From positions 1-14,842 of the forward strand of contig JAVBNF010000054.1 of the NCBI GenBank assembly GCA_031551725.1: 14,842 bases of DNA, written 5' to 3'. The notes under the pieces are model-generated. The model was given only the letters and a program-made list of their open reading frames with translations. It had not been told where the DNA came from and ran no database searches. The DNA comes from JAVBNF01 sp031551725. Its GTDB lineage: Bacteria; Bacteroidota; Bacteroidia; Bacteroidales; P3. Shown in pieces: positions 1-5,684 of this stretch (the first letter of the stretch is position 1; each line of letters begins with the position of its first letter). Made by a program: the position numbers and the translations under genes.

Positions 1-168
1 CGCAGTAATTTATCGGCATTTTGCCGCGAACTAGGTATCGAGTACAAAGCCTTACTTCGTTGGCGCAAGGAGTACGAACAATTCAAGGGAGCCAGTTTTC
101 AAGGCAATGGCGTTGCTCGGTTGAGTGATGAGCAACGAGAGTGGAATTTTCGCGCTAAAACAGGATAA
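1..168 (+). pseudogene. IS3-family transposase OrfA remnant, cut by window start and truncated at its 3' end
   Basis: Frame 1 encodes 55 residues ending at TAA 166-168. The piece CRELGIEYKALLRWRKEYEQF, followed by GASFQGNGVARLSDEQRE, matches the part of IS3-family OrfA proteins that holds the second helix of the helix-turn-helix and the following G-N-G-x-x-x-L-(S/T)-D-E-Q stretch. In intact OrfA proteins this leads into a leucine-zipper helix of about 40 residues. Here, after residue 47, it turns into WNFRAKTG and stops, and I found no continuation in the other frames. The 5' part lies outside the window. No OrfB (DDE integrase) follows, so this is most likely a decayed insertion-sequence end beside the tRNA-Cys gene. 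A short stand-alone DNA-binding protein is less likely. The family assignment rests on motif recognition only. Confidence 0.65.
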
Positions 169-216
169 AACCCGAAAAAACGAAATGAAATATAAAAATC
201 TGAACAAGACTGGATT

Positions 217-248
217 AAACAAAAAAAGGCGATATTTTCATATCGCCT
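217..248 (-). terminator. Intrinsic terminator of tRNA-Cys
   Basis: On the minus strand, just downstream of the tRNA 3' end, GGCGATAT (228-235) pairs perfectly with ATATCGCC (240-247) around a 4-base loop, extended by an A-T pair (227/248). The seven A residues at 221-227 become the U-tract on the minus-strand transcript. Position and orientation fit termination of the tRNA-Cys transcript. Confidence 0.8.
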
Positions 249-273
249 GATTTCGTAACATTCTGTTACACAG

Positions 274-344
274 AGGTCTCGAGCGGATTCGAACCGCTGT
301 CGACGGTTTTGCAGACCGGTACCTAGCCACTCGGTCACGAGACC
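274..344 (-). tRNA. tRNA-Cys (GCA anticodon)
   Basis: On the minus strand a cloverleaf folds with the acceptor stem GGTCTCG (338-344 complement) paired to CGAGACC (275-281 complement). A TTCGAAT-type T-loop and an AGTGGCTA D-loop are present. The 7-base anticodon loop CTGCAAA places the GCA anticodon at 310-312. The discriminator base (complement of 274) is U, the known identity element of tRNA-Cys. CCA is not encoded and must be added post-transcriptionally. The anticodon stem has four good pairs and a C-U mismatch at its outer 27-43 position. The D-stem is short and irregular, as is known for some tRNA-Cys. The gene has its own promoter and terminator, so it is probably a single-tRNA transcription unit. 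Confidence 0.95.
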
Positions 345-355
345 TTAAAGGAGTG

Positions 356-363
356 CAAAGATA
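356..363 (-). promoter_or_regulatory. -7 promoter box of tRNA-Cys
   Basis: On the minus strand this reads TATCTTTG, a match to the Bacteroidetes -7 consensus TAnnTTTG. Its G is 12 bases before the tRNA 5' end, which allows a leader of about 8 bases. The region upstream is A/T tracts, and I see no clear -33 TTTG there. Confidence 0.65.
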
Positions 364-368
364 CAACA

Positions 369-396
369 AAAAATTAAAAATTAAAAATTAAAAATT
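369..396. repeat. Four tandem AAAAATT heptamers
   Basis: Four perfect copies of the 7-base unit AAAAATT run from 369 to 396 and lead into an A8 tract (397-404). The array lies between the divergently oriented tRNA-Cys and manA promoters, directly upstream of the tRNA -7 box. It could act like an UP element or be a simple slippage-prone repeat. A period of 7 does not phase A-tracts with the helix turn, so strong intrinsic curvature is not expected. Confidence 0.8.
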
Positions 397-448
397 AAAA
401 AAAATCAAACTTGTTAATTTGCAACAAATTAAACAAATTCTTATGCAT

Positions 449-481
449 CAATTGTCAATTCTCCATTGCCAATTGTCAATT
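449..481. repeat. Direct repeat CAATTGTCAATT x2 across the manA promoter
   Basis: The 12-mer CAATTGTCAATT occurs at 449-460 and 470-481, start to start 21 bases, or about two helical turns. The second copy lies in the -33/-7 spacer of the manA promoter. It could be a paired operator or one instance of the AT-rich intergenic repeats seen elsewhere in the window. Confidence 0.6.
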
Positions 482-495
482 TTTTCGTATTTTTG
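466..495 (+). promoter_or_regulatory. Promoter of manA
   Basis: A TTG -33 element (466-468), a 19-base spacer and TATTTTTG (488-495) match the Bacteroidetes TTG-n19-TAnnTTTG promoter. Transcription would start near 499, giving a leader of about 14 bases before the ATG at 513. The promoter probably serves manA, the antiporter and the small membrane protein together. Confidence 0.7.
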
Positions 496-512
496 TTCAA
501 TAGACAAACAGC

Positions 513-1493
513 ATGAACGAACTTTATCCTCTGAAATTTAAACCGATTCTCAAAGAAAAAATTTGGGGCGGACAAGTCATTTCCGGCTTACTCGGCACCG
601 ATAACACAAATATAAAAAACTGTGGCGAAGCCTGGCTCCTCTCCGGTTTGGAAAACGAACAATCTGTTGTAACCAACGGTTTCCTCGAAGAAAACGAACT
701 CTCCGAACTCATCGAAATATACATGAGCGACCTCGTTGGAGACAAAGTTTTTGACAAATACAAAAACAATTTCCCACTGCTCATCAAATTGCTAAATGCA
801 GATGATTATTTGTCGGTACAAGTACATCCCGATGATGAGTTGGCGCAAAAAATCGGACTTCCTTGCGGAAAAACCGAGATGTGGTATGTGATGGATGCCG
901 CTCCAGACGCAGAAATTATCTGCGGATTTAACCGCGATATAGATAAGGATTTGTTCCAAAAAGCTATTGAAAACGGCCAAATCCAAAAGGTTTTGAACAC
1001 CGAACACATCCAAAAAGGCAATGCTTATTTCATTCCTGCCGGACGTATTCATGCCTTGGGACCAAAATCTTTGATCGCCGAAATCCAACAATCGTCGGAC
1101 ACAACCTACCGTGTTTATGATTTCGACCGCAAAGGCGATGACGGCAAACCTCGCGAATTGCATGTTGCACAAGCATTAGAAGCTCTAAACTACAAATCCG
1201 AAGCATCGTACAAAACATCAATTAGCGAGCAGCATAACACAACTATCCCCGTAGTGGAGGAACCGCAATTCACTGTCAATATGCTAAATCTCACACAAGG
1301 TATCCAAAAAGATTTTTCGGACATCGACTCGTTCGTTGCTTACCTCTGCGTAGAAGGCAGTGGTGCAGCGGAAGCCAATAAAGAAATCGTGCCTTTTGGA
1401 ATGGGTGAACTGATTCTCATTCCGGCGATGTTTGACAAAGTAAAACTATTTCCAAACAACAGCATGAAAGTTTTAGAAATTTATATTGCATAA
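513..1493 (+). CDS. manA: Mannose-6-phosphate isomerase, class I (cupin, Zn-dependent)
   Basis: This 326-residue cytosolic enzyme interconverts fructose 6-phosphate and mannose 6-phosphate. It feeds mannose into glycolysis or supplies GDP-mannose for surface glycans. Sequence support: the N-terminal KFKPILKEKIWGG motif; VQVHPDDELA with predicted zinc ligands Gln103 and His105; GKTEMWYV with Glu122; YFIPAGRIHALG with His180; and TYRVYDFDR (199-206) with the active-site arginine. The length fits the short class I form common in Bacteroidetes and Firmicutes; the longer E. coli form has extra insertions. The start at 513 is about 14 bases from the predicted transcription start and begins the conserved N-terminus. 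Only 4 bases separate its stop from the antiporter ATG, which indicates an operon. All key residues are present. Confidence 0.95.
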   Translation: MNELYPLKFKPILKEKIWGGQVISGLLGTDNTNIKNCGEAWLLSGLENEQSVVTNGFLEENELSELIEIYMSDLVGDKVFDKYKNNFPLLIKLLNADDYLSVQVHPDDELAQKIGLPCGKTEMWYVMDAAPDAEIICGFNRDIDKDLFQKAIENGQIQKVLNTEHIQKGNAYFIPAGRIHALGPKSLIAEIQQSSDTTYRVYDFDRKGDDGKPRELHVAQALEALNYKSEASYKTSISEQHNTTIPVVEEPQFTVNMLNLTQGIQKDFSDIDSFVAYLCVEGSGAAEANKEIVPFGMGELILIPAMFDKVKLFPNNSMKVLEIYIA

Positions 1494-1497
1494 AAAA

Positions 1498-2781
1498 ATG
1501 AATGAAAATGTAGATTTAACATTGGTTGCACTGGGATTGCTGGTGTTTTCCGCCCATCTTTTTGCTTCGCTTTACAGTCGCAGAATGGTGCCCGATGTGT
1601 TATTTCTAATTCTAATCGGACTGCTTCTCGGACCTATCTTCCATTTAATCACACCAACAGACTTAGGCGTTGTAGGCCCCGTTTTTGTGGCTGTCACGCT
1701 GGTTGTTATCTTATTTGAAGGAGGCACCTCTCTTAGCTTAAAAGTAATGCAAGACTCGTGGAAAAGCACCATGAAACTAACCACCACAGGCTTTTTTGCT
1801 TCTATGATTGTTGTTGCTGTTATTGCAAAATATTTTCTCGACTTCCCCTGGACGCAAGCATTTTTGCTGGGTTCCATTTTAGGAGGTACTTCTTCGGCCG
1901 TAGTTATTCCATTAGTCAAACAACTAAAAATCGGCGAAGAATCTCGAACAGTGTTGGTTTTAGAATCGGCGCTTACCGATGTTTTTTGCATCGTATTTGC
2001 ACTTGTTTTTTTGGAAATCTATCATTCTTCACATATCAATATCGGGTTGGTGTTCGGGCAAATCCTCGGTTCTTTCACATTTTCCGGACTCATCGGTATT
2101 GCGGGCGGATTAGTATGGTCGCGTATTTTGGAAAAAGTACGAAAAATCCAAAATTCAATTTTCACTACGCCGGCATTCGTATTTATCATTTATGGCATTA
2201 CCCAGGTATTGGGATACAGTGGCGCCATTGCCGCTTTAACTTTCGGCATCACCATGTCGAATATCAACACATTCCAAAATCGTTTAATCACAAACCTAAT
2301 CGGTCCGGTAGGACACGAGTTGAATGAAACCGAAAAAGTGTTTTTCAGTGAAATTGTTTTCCTTTTTAAAACATTTTTCTTCGTTTATATTGGTATTTCA
2401 ATCATGTTCGACAATATAAATGCTATTTACTGCGGCCTAATTATTACCGGCATTTTACTTCTATCACGTTTATTCATCGCATATTTTTGTTCTCCGGATA
2501 AAGCAAAATCATACGACAAAACCGTTATCTCATCAATGATCCCGAAAGGACTTGCCGCCGCGGTTTTAGCCACAATCCCCGAACAAGCCGGCATTCCCGA
2601 AGGCGCAATGATTAAAAACATTACATTTTCGGTTATTTTATTTTCCATTGTTTTAACGGCTGCTATCATTATTTTATCCGACAAATCCAAGGGTTTGCAA
2701 AATGCTTATGCCTGGTTTTTCAAACAGCAGACAAAATCCAAACATAAACATCCACAGCACAAAGATTCTCACAACTCATAA
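1498..2781 (+). CDS. Cation:proton antiporter (CPA superfamily, NhaP/Kef-like membrane domain)
   Basis: This 427-residue polytopic inner-membrane protein has about 12 hydrophobic segments throughout its length and is expected to exchange Na+ or K+ for H+. It shows the FEGGTSLSL motif (73-81), the unwound-helix region LGGTSSAVVIPLV (128-140) and ESALTDVFCIV (156-166). The last occupies the place of the ion-binding N-D or D-D pair of CPA1/CPA2 transporters, but reads T-D here. The C-terminal tail is short and His/Lys-rich (about 412-427), with no TrkA-N or TrkA-C domain, so KefB-type ligand gating is unlikely. An in-frame TTG at 1486 overlaps the end of manA, but the ATG at 1498 starts a normal N-terminus. 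It sits 4 bases after manA and 9 before the next gene. The family is confident; the transported ion is not known. Confidence 0.85.
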   Translation: MNENVDLTLVALGLLVFSAHLFASLYSRRMVPDVLFLILIGLLLGPIFHLITPTDLGVVGPVFVAVTLVVILFEGGTSLSLKVMQDSWKSTMKLTTTGFFASMIVVAVIAKYFLDFPWTQAFLLGSILGGTSSAVVIPLVKQLKIGEESRTVLVLESALTDVFCIVFALVFLEIYHSSHINIGLVFGQILGSFTFSGLIGIAGGLVWSRILEKVRKIQNSIFTTPAFVFIIYGITQVLGYSGAIAALTFGITMSNINTFQNRLITNLIGPVGHELNETEKVFFSEIVFLFKTFFFVYIGISIMFDNINAIYCGLIITGILLLSRLFIAYFCSPDKAKSYDKTVISSMIPKGLAAAVLATIPEQAGIPEGAMIKNITFSVILFSIVLTAAIIILSDKSKGLQNAYAWFFKQQTKSKHKHPQHKDSHNS

Positions 2782-2790
2782 CTAAAAAAC

Positions 2791-3045
2791 ATGAATCCAT
2801 ATATTGCTCTATTCCTCATTGTTCTCTCTATTCTCGGACTTGCATTTGCATTTATCGGAATTAAAATGTTTTTAAAAAAAGATGGCAAGTTTGAAAAACA
2901 TTGCGCTTCCATCGAATTTGAAAACGGCGAAAAAGTCGGCTGCGTTTGTAATTCCGACCGCCATGAAGACTGTCCGCATTACGAAGAACATCACGGTGTT
3001 AATGCAACACGCTACCGCATTTACAAGCCGGGTGAAAATCAATAA
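2791..3045 (+). CDS. Small single-span membrane protein with a C-x(12)-C-x-C-x(7)-C motif
   Basis: The protein has 84 residues. Residues 4-28 form one hydrophobic segment with no typical cleavage site, followed by KKDGKFEKHC and a soluble tail, probably cytoplasmic by the positive-inside rule. Four cysteines at 38, 51, 53 and 61 are arranged as C...CxC...C, with nearby histidines (37, 58, 63, 67, 68), suggesting metal or Fe-S binding. One membrane span followed by a C...CxC...C tail resembles NqrM (DUF539), the small factor that helps mature Na+-translocating NADH:quinone reductase. I do not recognise the sequence well enough to name it so. It starts 9 bases after the antiporter and is probably cotranscribed. 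No terminator is visible after it. Confidence 0.75.
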   Translation: MNPYIALFLIVLSILGLAFAFIGIKMFLKKDGKFEKHCASIEFENGEKVGCVCNSDRHEDCPHYEEHHGVNATRYRIYKPGENQ

Positions 3046-3120
3046 TTACTCCTATTTATAAAATTTCTGTTAATATCTTTTCAAAATGTCTTTCGGATAG
3101 GTATTTTCATGAATTTTATG

Positions 3121-3128
3121 TATATTTG
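3121..3128 (+). promoter_or_regulatory. Candidate -7 box for pepA
   Basis: TATATTTG is a full match to TAnnTTTG. No convincing TTG lies 19-21 bases upstream, so this is a single-element call. If used, transcription starts near 3132, which makes the in-frame ATGs at 3109 and 3130 unusable and favours ATG 3148 as the pepA start. Confidence 0.4.
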
Positions 3129-3147
3129 CATGAAAATCGAAGACATC

Positions 3148-4566
3148 ATGATTAAGAATATTTCAAAACCCGATCCCAAGAAATCTCAACTTTATTTTTT
3201 CAGCGAAACAAAAGATCTTGGCAAATCCCCTTTAAAAAAGGACGAACAAGCCTATATTCAGAACGAATTCAAGAAAAACAAAACCACTTTCTTTGTTTTC
3301 AACCGCTTAAATCGTTTTGAATTTGTACAACTACGTACAAAAAAAGAAAACACTTCGCAAACCCTTGAGAATTGCCGCCAAACAGGCGATTCGTTTTATA
3401 AAATCCTTGAACAGAATAAAATTTCAGACATCCGTTTGGTAGATTTTTCTACCAATAGAAGTGAAATGATTGCCTTTCTGGAAGGCCTTTGTTTAAGCGC
3501 CTATTCATACAAAAAGCACAAATCTAAACCTTCCGATTTCCAAATAAAAGAAATTAACTTATCGTCTCCCAACATTTCTGCAAAAGAAATTGAACAGCTA
3601 AACATCACGCTTGATGCGGTTTTCCAATGCCGCGACTTGGTGAACGAACCGCATATTTTCCAAAATGCCGAGGCGCTTGCGGCTTCTTTTTCAAAAATGG
3701 GCAAAGAAAGCGGCGTAAAAGTCGATGTTTTCAACAAAACCAAAATTATTTCTTTGAAAATGGGCGGACTGCTTGGCGTGAATAAAGGCAGTGTAGATGC
3801 GCCTTCTTTCACCGTGATGGAGTACAAACCGGCAAAAGCAAAAAACAAAAAACCGATTGTTCTGGTTGGAAAAGGCATTGTGTTCGACACCGGCGGCATC
3901 AACCTGAAACCGGGCAACTACATGGATGCGATGAAAGACGATATGACCGGCGCCGCCACCATGGCAAGTGTGATTTGCGCTGTGGCTGAAATGAAATTAC
4001 CGCTGCATGTTATTGCTCTGCTTCCCACAACAGACAACCGCCCAAGCGGCAACTGCCTCGTGCCCGGCGATGTGATTACCTACGCCGACGGAACAACCGT
4101 TGAAATTACCAATACCGACGCCGAAGGACGCCTGATTTTAGCAGATGCTTTGCTTTACGCGAAAAAATACAAACCGCAATTAGTGATCGACGCTGCAACG
4201 CTAACCGGTGCCGCATCGCGCGCAATCGGCAAACACGGCATTGTGGCCATGCAGGTAAAAGCCGAAAAAGAAATACTGAACTTACAGGAAATCGGTCGCG
4301 AAACTTACGAACGCGTGGTGGAATTTCCGATGTGGGACGAATACAAAGAATCGTTAAAATCGGATGTGGCCGACATGCAAAACAGCGGCGGCATTGACGC
4401 CGGCATGATTACCGCCGGAAAATTCCTCGAACATTTCACCGATTATCCTTACATCCATCTCGATATTGCCGGCGTTGCATATGCAACTTCCAAACACAAA
4501 TATTACGGCATCGGCGGAACAGGATACGGCGTTCGACTTTTAATTAATTATTTGAAAAGTTTGTAA
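3148..4566 (+). CDS. pepA: Leucyl aminopeptidase, M17 family (cytosol aminopeptidase)
   Basis: This is a two-metal cytosolic exopeptidase that removes N-terminal residues during peptide turnover. In 472-residue numbering the C-terminal catalytic domain shows VGKGIVFDTGGINLK with Lys242, Asp247 and Lys254, MKDDMTGA with Asp265, and the family signature NTDAEGRL (322-329) with Asp324, Glu326 and Arg328. Each lies at a constant offset of 8 from bovine lens LAP (Lys250, Asp255, Lys262, Asp273, Asp332, Glu334, Arg336), so the active site is complete. The N-terminal domain (about 1-150) is divergent, as is usual. Three in-frame ATGs are possible (3109, 3130, 3148). I chose 3148 because a TAnnTTTG box at 3121-3128 would place the transcript start downstream of the first two. 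It is the first gene of a run with the PdxA-like gene and murF/alr. Confidence 0.93.
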   Translation: MIKNISKPDPKKSQLYFFSETKDLGKSPLKKDEQAYIQNEFKKNKTTFFVFNRLNRFEFVQLRTKKENTSQTLENCRQTGDSFYKILEQNKISDIRLVDFSTNRSEMIAFLEGLCLSAYSYKKHKSKPSDFQIKEINLSSPNISAKEIEQLNITLDAVFQCRDLVNEPHIFQNAEALAASFSKMGKESGVKVDVFNKTKIISLKMGGLLGVNKGSVDAPSFTVMEYKPAKAKNKKPIVLVGKGIVFDTGGINLKPGNYMDAMKDDMTGAATMASVICAVAEMKLPLHVIALLPTTDNRPSGNCLVPGDVITYADGTTVEITNTDAEGRLILADALLYAKKYKPQLVIDAATLTGAASRAIGKHGIVAMQVKAEKEILNLQEIGRETYERVVEFPMWDEYKESLKSDVADMQNSGGIDAGMITAGKFLEHFTDYPYIHLDIAGVAYATSKHKYYGIGGTGYGVRLLINYLKSL

Positions 4567-4594
4567 TCGCAACCGAAAACCAAATAATAACCGG

Positions 4595-4617
4595 ATGGCG
4601 GCGCTAACGCTCGCCAT
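4595..4617. repeat. Short GC-rich hairpin between pepA and the PdxA-like gene
   Basis: ATGGCG (4595-4600) pairs with CGCCAT (4612-4617), extended by GCG/CGC (4601-4603 with 4608-4610) around a CTAA loop, with one bulged T (4611). No T-run follows on either strand, so it is not a standard terminator. It may be a REP-like intergenic element, or an mRNA hairpin that alters stability between two operon genes. Confidence 0.5.
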
Positions 4618-4640
4618 GACAAACCTGAAACTAAAAAATT

Positions 4641-5681
4641 ATGGATAAAGACCAACATAAATTTAAAGTCGGCATCGTTGCCGGCGACTACAACAGCAAC
4701 AACTACAAGCTCATTTTGCAGGCTTGCAAAGAACCGAGTTTTTACGAAAATTCGATTAATTCCGTATTGGTTTATGGGAATTATAAAGCCATGCAAGCGC
4801 ATAAAAAGGCAATGAACTTGCCTGAATTTCCGATGCAAAACATTCAATCAATCGAAAGCAGTTCACCGAAACGACTGAATTTTATTGAGGCAATCAACGA
4901 AGAACAGGAAATTCAAATCGGAACGGCAACCGATGTTTCTAACCGCAATGCCTATTTATCATTGCAAAAAGCCTACGCAGATGTTCAGCAAAACCTCATT
5001 CAGGCCGTTATCACCTTGCCGGTTTCCGAACCGCATACGCGAAAAATCGATCCGGGATTTAAGAGTTTCCAACGTTTTTTCAATCAAAAAATCAATCCGC
5101 ACGACAGCATGACACTGCTTGTTTCCGAAGACTTACGCCTTGGAAGCGCGATTTCGAAAGAACATTGGATTGAAAAATGCGGACAAATCGATCCGGAAAT
5201 TATTGCACAAAGATTCATTGTCTTTTGGGAAACATTGGTTTCCGATTTCGGCATCACACGCCCTAAAATCGCCATTGTAAACGAACCTATCGACGGCAAA
5301 GAAGATCCGCATGCAAAGAAAGTTTTACAAGCGGTTGTTGATAAATTATTTGCATTGCACTACCCTGTTTTCGGTGTTTTCGAAGCTGCCGAATATTTTT
5401 CGTCGCAGCAACAATATAATTTCAACGGCTGTTTCATGCTGCTAAAAGACAGTGTTGCTCCTTTCGAATATTTAAGTCCGGAAAAAGCATTTCATTATAC
5501 AATCGGCCTTCCATTTGTACATCTGGAGCCGATTAATGTTTTGGACTACAGCGAAAATCCGGAAGAAAATATGATTGTTTCCAGCCTCCTTTTTGCAGCA
5601 AACTACATTTGTGCAAAACGTGCCGAATATGCCGAAATTTCCGCAAATCCATTAGTATTTCATAAATTGGAAACTGAATAA
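4641..5681 (+). CDS. PdxA-family (4-hydroxythreonine-4-phosphate dehydrogenase-like) protein, probably catalytically degenerate
   Basis: The 346 residues follow the PdxA fold from end to end. KVGIVAGDYNSNNYKLIL (9-26) matches the RVGITHGDxNGIGYEVIL start; IQIGTATDVSNRNAYLSL (91-108), MTLLVSEDLRLG (157-168), DFGITRPKIAIV (202-213) and YTIGLPFV (286-293) also correspond. Active PdxA oxidises 4-phosphohydroxy-L-threonine with NAD in PLP synthesis, using a divalent metal held by three histidines. Here the PGHTE motif reads PGFKS (138-142), so that His is lost. The YHDQGLAPF motif reads LLKDSVAPF (267-275), replacing His with Leu268. The RTSxDHGTA motif after GLPF is replaced by HLEPINVLDY. Only His175 could still match the middle ligand, with a 2-residue shift. 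The gene is full length and unbroken, so it looks selected for another role. It lies 3 bases before murF/alr. Family confident; dehydrogenase activity doubtful. Confidence 0.85.
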   Translation: MDKDQHKFKVGIVAGDYNSNNYKLILQACKEPSFYENSINSVLVYGNYKAMQAHKKAMNLPEFPMQNIQSIESSSPKRLNFIEAINEEQEIQIGTATDVSNRNAYLSLQKAYADVQQNLIQAVITLPVSEPHTRKIDPGFKSFQRFFNQKINPHDSMTLLVSEDLRLGSAISKEHWIEKCGQIDPEIIAQRFIVFWETLVSDFGITRPKIAIVNEPIDGKEDPHAKKVLQAVVDKLFALHYPVFGVFEAAEYFSSQQQYNFNGCFMLLKDSVAPFEYLSPEKAFHYTIGLPFVHLEPINVLDYSENPEENMIVSSLLFAANYICAKRAEYAEISANPLVFHKLETE

Positions 5682-5684
5682 AAA

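Noticed and set aside
369..396. Tandem heptamers considered as a CRISPR-like or iteron array
   Set aside because: The units are 7 bases with no spacers, and no replication or cas genes are nearby; they are simple AT repeats.
1486..1497. TTG-initiated extension of the antiporter overlapping the end of manA
   Set aside because: ATG 1498 gives a normal N-terminus 4 bases after manA; the extra residues (M/L-H-K-K) add nothing recognisable.
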